Assembly: GCF_003725695.1 (NCBI RefSeq)
Contig: NZ_RJSE01000007.1
Location: 310,001-374,000, forward strand
Length of the DNA: 64,000 nt
From: Nocardioides marmoriginsengisoli
GTDB lineage: Bacteria > Actinomycetota > Actinomycetes > Propionibacteriales > Nocardioidaceae
Direction of reading: 5' to 3'
Shown here piece by piece: positions 1 through 7,130 of this stretch (position 1 is its first letter; every line of letters starts with the position of its first letter). The notes beneath the pieces were generated by a model that searched no databases, had not been told where the DNA came from, and saw only the letters and a list, made by a program, of their open reading frames with translations. The translations under genes and the position numbers were made by a program.

Positions 1-2
1 AC

Positions 3-140
3 CGGCACGACGAGCACGAGAGCTCCGCAGCCGCGGACATGGAACGCTCGCTGGTGCGGTGGGCCGTCCGCCGGGGGCGCCGGCTGGATGCGCTGGCCGC
101 ACCGGACGGGCCCTGGGGGCACGGGATCGGAGGGGCATGA
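3..140 (+). CDS. 3' end of an unidentified gene (partial)
   Basis: An open frame enters from the left edge and stops at 138-140, overlapping the ATG of the ROK kinase as ATGA. The last residues visible read DMERSLVRWAVRRGRRLD then ALAAPDGPWGHGIGGA. The tail matches no family I can name. The four-base overlap, the same chaining used by the next four genes, is the reason to think it is the preceding member of the operon. It could also be non-coding, as only 45 residues are visible. Confidence 0.35.
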   Translation, partial: RHDEHESSAAADMERSLVRWAVRRGRRLDALAAPDGPWGHGIGGA

Positions 141-1081
141 GCCCGGCACCGGCGACACCCTGGCGGGCCGGCTTCGACGTCGGCGGGACCCAGGTCAAGC
201 ACGTCGCGGTCGACGCCCGCGGGGAGGTCCTGCACCAGGAGATCCTGCCCACCGGCGACCTCACCCTCGACGGGCTCCCGGAGCTGCTGGCCGGGCTGAT
301 CGCGACGACCGGTGAGCGCCTGGGCGGGCCGCCGGTCGGCGTCGGCATCGCGATGCCCGGGATCCTCGGGCTGACCGCCGGACCGGTGGCGGTGCTCGGC
401 CGCTTCGGCGGCGGGATCCCTGACGGACTGGCGCCGTCGGTCCGGTCCGCAGTCGGCGTCCCGGTGGTCTTCCTGAACGACGCGGACGCGTTCGGCATCG
501 CCGAGCACCGCAGCGGCGCCGGTACCGGGGTGGACCGGCTGCTCGTGATCACGCTGGGCACCGGCGTCGGCGGCTGCGTGCTCGTCGGAGGCCGCCTCCT
601 CGGCGACCTGGGATCGGGCGAGGGCGTCTACCTCGGGCACACGGTGGTCGACCCGCGCGGGCCGGTGTGCGGTTGCGGCCAGACCGGCTGCGCGGAGGTG
701 GTGCTCTCGGCGACCGCTCTGCTCCGCCGTGCCCGGGAGGCGCTCGGCGAGGTCCCGGCCACGGCCGACCTCCCCGCGCTCTTCGCCGCTGCCCGGGCCG
801 GTGACGCCGGGCTCGCCCCCGTCCTCGCGGCCTTCGGAGCCGACCTGGCCCGGTTCGTGCTCCAGCTGGTCCATGCCACCGCCGCGCAGCGCGTGGTGCT
901 GGGTGGTGGGGTGCTGCTCGGTGCCGACCTCTTCCTCGACGATGTCGCCGCGACCGTGGCCCGGCTGCAGGTGCGGGCGCCGGCGAACCCGGTGACGCCG
1001 GTCGTGGTCGCCGCGCTGCCCGAGATCGCGGGTGCGCTCGGCGCGGGACTGCTGGCCGGCCCCGGGTCGGAGACGTCGTGA
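137..1081 (+). CDS. ROK-family sugar kinase (or ROK regulator-like protein without HTH)
   Basis: Probable cytoplasmic ATP-dependent kinase of a sugar or sugar acid, 314 residues. The N-terminal phosphate loop reads FDVGGTQVKH, LNDADAF sits near residue 115, and the ROK zinc signature appears as GHTVVDPRGP followed by CGCGQTGCAE. There is no N-terminal helix-turn-helix, so it is an enzyme rather than a NagC-type repressor. ATG 137 is chosen because GGAGGGG lies just upstream and it overlaps the preceding stop; an upstream GTG at 59 has no such support and would add a low-complexity extension. It overlaps the next gene by four bases. The substrate cannot be read from sequence. Confidence 0.85.
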   Translation: MSPAPATPWRAGFDVGGTQVKHVAVDARGEVLHQEILPTGDLTLDGLPELLAGLIATTGERLGGPPVGVGIAMPGILGLTAGPVAVLGRFGGGIPDGLAPSVRSAVGVPVVFLNDADAFGIAEHRSGAGTGVDRLLVITLGTGVGGCVLVGGRLLGDLGSGEGVYLGHTVVDPRGPVCGCGQTGCAEVVLSATALLRRAREALGEVPATADLPALFAAARAGDAGLAPVLAAFGADLARFVLQLVHATAAQRVVLGGGVLLGADLFLDDVAATVARLQVRAPANPVTPVVVAALPEIAGALGAGLLAGPGSETS

Positions 1082-1767
1082 CCGGGCTGGCCTGGGTCGC
1101 CGGAGCCGAGGGCGGCATCGGCGCCGCTGTCCGGGCGCGGCTGGAGGCGGAGAGCTACCGGGTGCACGGGTCGGACCGACCGGACGAGGACGTCGCCCTG
1201 CCCGGGGTAGCCGCGCGGGTGGCGGCCGACCTGTCCGCGCGGGGCGACCTCGAAGTCGCCGTGCACGCGGTCGGGATGAGCGCCCGCCGGTACGGCGACG
1301 GCCCGCTGTCCACCTGCACGCTCGAGGCCTGGGAGGAGGCCGTCCGGGTCAACCTCACCTCGGCGTTCCAGTTCTTGCAGGCCTGCCTGGTCTCCGCGTC
1401 CGACGGCGCTCGGCTGGTCCTGATCGGCTCCGCGCTCGCGCACGGCTACGACCCCGACTTCGACACCGTGGCCTACCGGATCTCCAAGGGCTCGCTGGAG
1501 GCGCTGGTCGGCACCGCGGCCCGGGAGGGGGCCGCGCGCGGGATCCGGGTCAACCTGGTCTCGCCCGGGCTGGTGGAGACGCCGATGGCGCACCGGGCCC
1601 TGCGCGATCCGCGGATCGCGGACCGGCTCGGCGAGCTGATGCCGCTGCACGGGCAGGCGGCCTCCGCGGAGACGGTGGCCGAGGCGGTGGCCTGGCTGGC
1701 GGGCGACGCCTCGGCGTTCACCACCGGGGCGGTCGTCCCGGTCGACGGCGGCTGGCGGGTGCGATGA
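1078..1767 (+). CDS. Short-chain dehydrogenase/reductase (SDR)
   Basis: NAD(P)-dependent oxidoreductase of 229 residues, classical SDR size. The cofactor loop is AGAEGGIGAAV at the N-terminus. The catalytic residues are the Ser of LIGSALAHG and YRISK (Tyr-x3-Lys), followed by the usual RVNLVSPGLVETPM segment and a C-terminal TTGAVVPVDGGW. It starts at GTG 1078, overlapping the ROK kinase stop (GTGA), and its own stop overlaps a possible ATG of the next gene. In this operon it may oxidise a sugar to a lactone or interconvert a keto-sugar; that is inference from its neighbours. Confidence 0.88.
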   Translation: MTGLAWVAGAEGGIGAAVRARLEAESYRVHGSDRPDEDVALPGVAARVAADLSARGDLEVAVHAVGMSARRYGDGPLSTCTLEAWEEAVRVNLTSAFQFLQACLVSASDGARLVLIGSALAHGYDPDFDTVAYRISKGSLEALVGTAAREGAARGIRVNLVSPGLVETPMAHRALRDPRIADRLGELMPLHGQAASAETVAEAVAWLAGDASAFTTGAVVPVDGGWRVR

Positions 1768-1796
1768 GCGCGCCCGCCCACGGAAGGACGGACGAG

Positions 1797-3068
1797 ATGG
1801 TGGCGGAGCGGTTCGACGTGGTGGTGGTCGGCGGTGGTCCGGCCGGGGTGGCGGCGGCGGTCGCGGCCGGGCGCGAGGGCCTGCGCACCGCGCTCGTCGA
1901 GTGGCACGGATACTTCGGCGGCAGCCGGACGGCGGCCGCGGTCGACACCTTCTACGGCTTCTGGACGCCCGGCGGCGAGGCCCGCCCGGTCGTCGGGGGC
2001 ATCGGGCTGGAGATCGTCGAGGCCACGCTGGGCCGGGGCGGCTTCCGCCGCGAGAACACCTACGGTGCCGGGCCGGGCGTCACCTACGACGTCCACGACC
2101 TCAAGCTGGTCCTGGACGACCTGGTGCTCGGCGCCGGCGTACGACCGGTCCTGCACACCAGCGTGAGCGGCGTACGGCGGGACGGGGACGACTGGGAGGT
2201 CACCCTGGTCACGCCGACCTGCGGGCCGTGGTCGGTCCGCGCCGGGACCGTGGTGGACACCACCGGGGACGCGACGGCCGCCGCGCTCGCCGGGCTGCCC
2301 GTCGTCCTGCCCGGCGAGCAGGGTCCGGTGCAGTCGCTCACCTCCATCTTCTTTCTCGGCGGGGTGGACGTGGACGCCGCGCTCGCGGTCAGCCACGAGG
2401 AGCGCTCGGAGCTCACCCGCCAGGCTGACGAGTCCGGGAGCTACCGGCTCCCGCGGCACGAGGGATCGCTGCACCGGACCCCGCGCCCGGGGATGCTCCA
2501 GGCGAACATCGTCCGGGTCGCGGACGTCGACGTGACCGACCCGGCGGCCCTGACCGCGGCCGAGATCGAGGGCCGCCGGCAGGTCGTGGAGTACCTGCGC
2601 TTCTTCCGGGACCGGCTGCCCGGGTTCGCGGACGCGTACGTCGCCGAGATCGCTCCGCAGATCGGGATCCGGGAGTCGCGGCGGATCCGGGGTGTGACCA
2701 CGCTGACCGAGAGCGACGTCCTCGACGGTGTCCGCGACGACCAGGCGATCGCCCTGGCCGCGGCTCCGATCGAAGACCACCGTGCCTGCAGCGACACCCG
2801 GTGGGCCCCGGTCGGCGGCGACGGCCTCTACTCGATCCCGTTCCAGGCGCTGGTGCCGACGACGGGGGAGGGGTTCCTCGCGGCCGGCCGCTGCCTCTCC
2901 GCCGAGCACGCCGCGCAGGCCTCGGCGCGCAACTCGGCGCAGGCGTTCGCGACCGGGGAGGCCGCCGGGTACGCCACGGCGCTCGCCGTCCGCAGCGGGG
3001 TGGCGCTCCGGGCGATCGACGTCCAGGAGCTCCGTGCCCGGATCCGGGGGAACGGCGGCCTGGTGTGA
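1797..3068 (+). CDS. FAD-dependent oxidoreductase (FAD_oxidored family, PF12831-like)
   Basis: Flavoprotein of 423 residues. An N-terminal dinucleotide fold VVVVGGGPAGVAAA is followed by an acidic strand end (ALVEWHGYFGG). The glycine-rich C-terminal flavin segment is GEGFLAAGRCLSAEH, with ASARNSAQAFATGEAAG after it. PF12831-type proteins are often found in sugar-acid operons, but few have known reactions. ATG 1797 is preferred because GGAAGGA lies eight bases upstream; ATG 1764, overlapping the SDR stop as ATGA, is a real alternative that would add 11 residues. Its stop overlaps GTG 3065 of the next gene. Confidence 0.82.
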   Translation: MVAERFDVVVVGGGPAGVAAAVAAGREGLRTALVEWHGYFGGSRTAAAVDTFYGFWTPGGEARPVVGGIGLEIVEATLGRGGFRRENTYGAGPGVTYDVHDLKLVLDDLVLGAGVRPVLHTSVSGVRRDGDDWEVTLVTPTCGPWSVRAGTVVDTTGDATAAALAGLPVVLPGEQGPVQSLTSIFFLGGVDVDAALAVSHEERSELTRQADESGSYRLPRHEGSLHRTPRPGMLQANIVRVADVDVTDPAALTAAEIEGRRQVVEYLRFFRDRLPGFADAYVAEIAPQIGIRESRRIRGVTTLTESDVLDGVRDDQAIALAAAPIEDHRACSDTRWAPVGGDGLYSIPFQALVPTTGEGFLAAGRCLSAEHAAQASARNSAQAFATGEAAGYATALAVRSGVALRAIDVQELRARIRGNGGLV

Positions 3069-3709
3069 GCGCCGCCGTCGCCCTCCTCCGGGACCGCGGG
3101 ACGCTGCCGGTCGTCGTCGCCGACGACGCCGGCATCGCGGCCGGCCTCGGCGAGGCGCTCAAGGCCGGCGGGATCACCTGCGCCGAGATCACCCTGCGCA
3201 CGCCCGCCGGGTGGGAGGTGCTGGCCGCGCTCGCCGCGGACGACGCGCTGCTCGTCGGCGCCGGGACCGTGCTGGACACCGAGCAGGTCGATCGCGCCGT
3301 CGACGCCGGGGCCCGGTTCCTGGTGAGCCCGGGGTTCGACCCGGTCCTGGTCGAGCGCGCCCAGGAGCGCGGCGTCCCGATGGTGCCGGGGGTGGCGACC
3401 GCGACGGAGGTGCAGGCGGCGCGGCGGGCCGGCCTGGAGGCCGTGAAGCTCTTCCCTGCCGAGGCCGGTGGCGGCCTGCCGGCGCTGCGGGCGCTCGCCG
3501 AGCCGTTCCCCGGGATGTGGTTCCTGCCGACCGGGGGGATCACGGCGGAGACCGCCCCGGCCTGGTGGTCGCACCCCCAGGTGCTCTGCGTGGGCGGGTC
3601 CTGGGTGGCGCGGCGGGACCAGCTGGCCGCGGGCGACCTGGACGCCGTCCGTGCGGCCGCAGCCGCGGCCACCGAGGCGTACGCCGCCTGGCGGGAGGGG
3701 GCGCGATGA
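3065..3709 (+). CDS. KDPG/KHG aldolase-like protein (Eda family)
   Basis: Class I aldolase of the 2-keto-3-deoxy-6-phosphogluconate/4-hydroxy-2-oxoglutarate family, 214 residues and typical length. The catalytic Glu is in AEITLRTP, and the Schiff-base Lys is in EAVKLFPAE. The phosphate-binding motif is LPTGGI, and GAGTVLD is conserved. Cleavage of a 2-keto-3-deoxy sugar acid phosphate to pyruvate plus an aldehyde is the family reaction. GTG 3065 overlaps the preceding stop. Next to a kinase and a lactonase-like hydrolase it would supply the cleavage step of an Entner-Doudoroff-like route. No dehydratase is visible in the window; it may lie upstream. Confidence 0.88.
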   Translation: MSAAVALLRDRGTLPVVVADDAGIAAGLGEALKAGGITCAEITLRTPAGWEVLAALAADDALLVGAGTVLDTEQVDRAVDAGARFLVSPGFDPVLVERAQERGVPMVPGVATATEVQAARRAGLEAVKLFPAEAGGGLPALRALAEPFPGMWFLPTGGITAETAPAWWSHPQVLCVGGSWVARRDQLAAGDLDAVRAAAAAATEAYAAWREGAR

Positions 3710-4662
3710 CGGTGCAGGTCACCACCGTGCTCGGGCCGGTCCCGGTGGACCAGCTCGGTCGTGTCGACGCCCACGCGCACCTCTTCCTGCGGTCCCCGAT
3801 CCTGCCCGGGGAGGAGTTCCAGGACGGCGACGCGATGACCGGCGAGGTCGCCGAGGTGGCTCGGTCGGGGATCGAGACGGTGGTGGACCTGACCCCGATC
3901 GGTCTCGGACGACGCCCGGCGCGCACCGCGCGGCTCAGCCGGGACACCGGTGTTCAGGTCGTGCTCGCGACCGGGGTCCACCGCGCGGCGCACTACCCGG
4001 CGGGGCACTGGCTCTACGAGGTCGACGACGACACCCTCCTCGACTGCCTGGTGACGGACCTGACCACCGGCATCGACGAGCGCGACTGGCAGGGTCCGCG
4101 ACCGCTGCCGAGCGAGGTGCGCGCGGGCATCGTGAAGCTCGGTGCCAGCTACCACCACCTCCAGCCCGCCGAGCGGCGCTGGTTCCGGGTCGGCGCCGCG
4201 GCCGGGACCCGGTGCGGGGTCCCCGTGGCGGTGCACACGGAGATCGGGACCTCGGCCCACGAGGTCCTCGACGAGCTGGAGCAGCTCGGTGTGGCGCCGT
4301 CCGCGGTGATGCTCGCCCACCTGGACCGGAACCCCGACCCGGGCCTGCACGTGGAGCTGGCCGCGCGCGGCGCCTTCCTCGGCTACGACACCATCGGCCG
4401 GACCAAGTACCACCCGGACGCGGTGGTCCTGGACCTGATCGGCGCGGTCGCCGCCGCGGGCCACGCCGGCCAGATCCTGCTCGGCACCGACGTGGGCCGC
4501 CGCGGCATGCTGCGCGCGTACGGCGGCGGCCCGGGGATGGCCGTGCTCGGGCGCACCTTCGTGCCGAGGCTGCGGGCGGCGTACGGCGATGCGCTGGTGG
4601 CCACGGTGCTGCAGGAGAACCCGCAGCGACTCTTCACCGGGTCCGGCGCAGCACAACCCTGA
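3706..4662 (+). CDS. Phosphotriesterase-family metal hydrolase (probable lactonase)
   Basis: Amidohydrolase-superfamily TIM-barrel of 318 residues. Metal ligands are visible as HAHLF (HxH), the probably carboxylated Lys of GIVKLGAS, VHTE, AHLDRN and LGTDVGRR. Homologues in Gram-positive bacteria have been shown to hydrolyse sugar-lactone phosphates, so a phospho-lactone or sugar lactone is a sensible substrate class. True phosphotriesterase activity is unlikely as the native role. ATG 3706 overlaps the aldolase stop (ATGA). It is the last gene of the operon, and a hairpin follows at 4690-4717. Confidence 0.85.
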   Translation: MTVQVTTVLGPVPVDQLGRVDAHAHLFLRSPILPGEEFQDGDAMTGEVAEVARSGIETVVDLTPIGLGRRPARTARLSRDTGVQVVLATGVHRAAHYPAGHWLYEVDDDTLLDCLVTDLTTGIDERDWQGPRPLPSEVRAGIVKLGASYHHLQPAERRWFRVGAAAGTRCGVPVAVHTEIGTSAHEVLDELEQLGVAPSAVMLAHLDRNPDPGLHVELAARGAFLGYDTIGRTKYHPDAVVLDLIGAVAAAGHAGQILLGTDVGRRGMLRAYGGGPGMAVLGRTFVPRLRAAYGDALVATVLQENPQRLFTGSGAAQP

Positions 4663-4689
4663 GCGTCCCGCTCCGGTCGCCGACGACGA

Positions 4690-4717
4690 ACGGCGCCGCA
4701 CGCGTGTGCGACGCCGT
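4690..4717. terminator. Hairpin between catabolic operon and tRNA-Ser
   Basis: Arms ACGGCG and CGCCGT plus CGCAC and GTGCG flank a four-base loop with one mismatch. It lies between two converging units and could terminate both; there is no T-run on either side. Confidence 0.5.
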
Positions 4718-4726
4718 CCCTCACAG

Positions 4727-4814
4727 TGGCGGAGGATAGGGGATTCGAACCCCTGAGGGCGTTAACCCAACTCGCTTTCCAAGCGAGCGCCATAGGCCAC
4801 TAGGCGAATCCTCC
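4727..4814 (-). tRNA. tRNA-Ser (anticodon GGA)
   Basis: Read on the minus strand, the acceptor arm is GGAGGAT paired with ATCCTCC. The anticodon arm is CTCGC-TTGGAAA-GCGAG, giving anticodon GGA for UCC/UCU. A long variable arm typical of serine tRNAs follows, and the T arm is AGGGG-TTCGAAT-CCCCT. The CCA end is encoded at 4729-4727. Confidence 0.95.
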
Positions 4815-4873
4815 GCCGCGAAGGTTACCCGCCCGGATTGGCGCACGCGAAATCGGTCTCCTAGACTCACCCG

Positions 4874-4963
4874 CAACCCCCCATGTGGCGGTACCTCACT
4901 GAACTCCCCCAGGGCCGGAAGGCAGCAAGGGCAGGTGGGCTCTTCCGGGTGCATGGGGGGCCT
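4874..4963 (+). ncRNA. ffs: Signal recognition particle RNA, small (4.5S-like) form
   Basis: The conserved SRP hairpin core GGCCGGAAGGCAGCAAGGGC lies at about 4912-4931, and the outer stem CCCCCCATG (4877-4885) pairs with CATGGGGGG (4952-4960). This RNA binds Ffh and directs membrane proteins to the translocon. A tRNA-Ser, ffs and dnaX neighbourhood is usual in actinobacteria. The exact ends are estimated from the closing stem. Confidence 0.9.
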
Positions 4964-5006
4964 TCGATTTCCTGGCCGGGAGGCGCTCCCCTGGGAGGAT
5001 GCCCGG

Positions 5007-6140
5007 GTGACCTTCACCGAGCTCTCCGTGATCTGCCTGGTCGCGCTCGCCGGGCCGCTGCTCGCACTCCCGCGGCGCTGGTACCTGCCGGTCGTCCTCG
5101 GCGAGCTGGTGGCCGGTGCGGTCCTGGGCCGGACCGGGTTCGGGTACCTCGACCCGAGCAACGAAACGTTCACCTTCCTGGCCGACGCGGGCTTCGCGCT
5201 GGTGATGTTCGTGGCCGGAACCCACGTGCCGGTCCGCGACCGTGCCCTGCGGACCTCGCTGCGCTCCGGGTTGCTCCGGGCGGTGGCCGTCGGCGTGGCG
5301 GCGGCCGTGCTCGGCGTGCTGATCGCCGCCGCGTTCGACCTCGACCACGCGCCCCTGTACGCCGTGCTGATGGCCTCCAGCTCGGCCGCGCTGATCCTGC
5401 CGGTGGTCGACTCGCTCGGACTCCGGGGACCGGCCGTCGTCCGGCTGCTGCCCCAGGTGGCGATCGCGGACGCCGCCTGCATCGTCGCCCTGCCGCTGGT
5501 CATCGACCCGGACCACGCCGGCCGCGCCGCCCTGGGAGCACTCGTCGTGATCGCCTCCGCGCTGGTGGTCTTCGCGGTCCTGGGCAGGCTGGAGTCGAGC
5601 GGTGTCCGGTCGCGGGTGCACCGGGTCTCGGAGGATCGTTCCTTCGCGGTCGAGCTCCGGGTGCAGCTGACGATCCTGTTCGCGCTCGCCGGCCTGGCGG
5701 TCGCCCTGCACGTCTCGATCATGCTCGCCGGGTTCGCGTTCGGGCTGGCGGTGGCCGCGATCGGCGAGCCGCGGCGGCTGGCCAAGCAGCTCTTCGCGGT
5801 GACCGAAGGATTCCTCGGGCCGGTCTTCTTCATCTGGCTGGGCGCGACGCTGCAGCTGCGCGACCTCGGCGAGCACCCGCACCTGATCCTGCTGGGGATC
5901 TGCCTCGGCCTCGGTGCGGCGGCGGCTCACCTCGTCGTACGGGTCGGCCGGCAGCCGGTCGGGTTGAGCCTGCTCGCCTCGGCGCAGCTCGGCGTACCGG
6001 TGGCTGCGGCGACGATCGGGACGCAGCTGGAGGTCCTGGCTCCCGGGGAGGCGTCCGCGCTGATGTTGGGTGCGGTGGTCACGATGGGGGTTGCGGTGGT
6101 CGGTGGTCGGCTGGCGGCGACGGGAGGCACGGATGACTAG
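5007..6140 (+). CDS. Cation/proton antiporter, CPA2 (Na_H_Exchanger) family
   Basis: Integral membrane protein of 377 residues with about eleven to twelve hydrophobic segments, for example VVLGELVAGAVLG, AVAVGVAAAVLGVLIAAA and MLGAVVTMGVAVVGG. Polar residues within membrane segments (LADAGFALVMFVAGT, QVAIADAACIVALPLV) fit the transporter core of the Na+/H+ exchanger fold. There is no C-terminal TrkA-N domain, so it is the short form. GTG 5007 is chosen because GGGAGG lies eight bases upstream; an in-frame ATG at 4935 would run through the SRP RNA gene and is rejected. Its stop overlaps the next start by eight bases. Confidence 0.82.
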   Translation: MTFTELSVICLVALAGPLLALPRRWYLPVVLGELVAGAVLGRTGFGYLDPSNETFTFLADAGFALVMFVAGTHVPVRDRALRTSLRSGLLRAVAVGVAAAVLGVLIAAAFDLDHAPLYAVLMASSSAALILPVVDSLGLRGPAVVRLLPQVAIADAACIVALPLVIDPDHAGRAALGALVVIASALVVFAVLGRLESSGVRSRVHRVSEDRSFAVELRVQLTILFALAGLAVALHVSIMLAGFAFGLAVAAIGEPRRLAKQLFAVTEGFLGPVFFIWLGATLQLRDLGEHPHLILLGICLGLGAAAAHLVVRVGRQPVGLSLLASAQLGVPVAAATIGTQLEVLAPGEASALMLGAVVTMGVAVVGGRLAATGGTDD

Positions 6141-7083
6141 GGCGAGCGGCGCCACCGGGAAGCACCGGTGGGCGCTGGCGGTGCTGCTGGTCGGCGTGCT
6201 CGCCGGCTGCGGCTCGCAGGTGCGACCGACCTCGACGCCTACCCCGACGCCGACCGCCACGCCGGACGGCGACGGGTCGCTGGTCCCGGACAACCTGCCG
6301 GACCTCACCTCGATCCCGAAGCCGACCGGTACGCCGTCGGTGGCGGTGACGCCGCGGACGGAGCGGATCTTCGGCGCCGACGTGAGCTGGCCGCAGTGCC
6401 CGAAGGGGATGGGTATCCCGCAGAAGCGGTCCCACGGCGCGCCGATGCCGACCGCGGCGGCCGAGTTCGTGATCATCGGGCTCACCAACGGGCCGTCGTT
6501 CTTCCCGAACCCGTGCCTCGCCGACCAGGTCCGCTGGGTCGCCGACCGCGGCCTGCTCGGGGCGGCGTACGCGGTGGTCAGCTATCCGGACGACGCCACG
6601 CTGCGCCGGTACGGCGGCACCGGCCCGTACGACGGCAGCACCGAGCTCGGCGCGCTGCGCAACGTCGGCTACCAGGCGGCGCTCTTCAACGTTGCCGGCA
6701 TGAAGGCCGCCGGCCTGCGCAGCCCGATCGTCTGGATCGACGTCGAGCCGGTCCCGACGTTCGTCTGGAGCGAGGACGTCGTCGCCAATGCTGCGGTGGT
6801 CCAGGGCACCGCGCGCGGCTACACCGATGCCGGGTTCGCGATCGGCTTCTACTCCACGCCGGTGCTGTGGAAGCGGGTCGTCGGCGACCTCCGGTTCGGT
6901 GCTCCGGAATGGCGGGCCGCCGGTCAGACCTCCCAGCAGGAGGCGTTGAGCCGGTGCGGGGACGACTGGTCCTTCGCGGGCGGTCGCGGGATCTTCGGCC
7001 AGTGGGTGGAGGCCGGCCGGGACCGGAACGTGAGCTGCCCCGGCGCGGTGACCGACCTGCGGACCTGGTTCCACCAGTACTGA
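6133..7083 (+). CDS. Secreted lipoprotein with glycoside-hydrolase-like (DUF1906-type) domain
   Basis: A 316-residue protein with a lipoprotein signal peptide: a short basic N-terminus, then LAVLLVGVLAGC as lipobox (Cys about residue 26). A Thr/Pro linker follows (TSTPTPTPTATP). The mature domain begins FGADVSWPQCPKG and contains IVWIDVEPVP and FAIGFYSTP, a layout like TIM-barrel hydrolase-like domains that act on or bind the cell wall. Enzymatic activity is not demonstrated for this group. The gene overlaps the antiporter by eight bases, so the two are probably co-transcribed. Confidence 0.72.
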   Translation: MTRASGATGKHRWALAVLLVGVLAGCGSQVRPTSTPTPTPTATPDGDGSLVPDNLPDLTSIPKPTGTPSVAVTPRTERIFGADVSWPQCPKGMGIPQKRSHGAPMPTAAAEFVIIGLTNGPSFFPNPCLADQVRWVADRGLLGAAYAVVSYPDDATLRRYGGTGPYDGSTELGALRNVGYQAALFNVAGMKAAGLRSPIVWIDVEPVPTFVWSEDVVANAAVVQGTARGYTDAGFAIGFYSTPVLWKRVVGDLRFGAPEWRAAGQTSQQEALSRCGDDWSFAGGRGIFGQWVEAGRDRNVSCPGAVTDLRTWFHQY

Positions 7084-7118
7084 TCCGGTGCCGGGCCCCG
7101 CCTGTCGGCCACTCCGAC

Positions 7119-7124
7119 TAGGGT
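7119..7124 (+). promoter_or_regulatory. -10 box of leaderless dnaX promoter
   Basis: TAGGGT ends six bases before GTG 7131, so transcription would begin at or next to the start codon. Confidence 0.6.
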
Positions 7125-7130
7125 TCAGGT

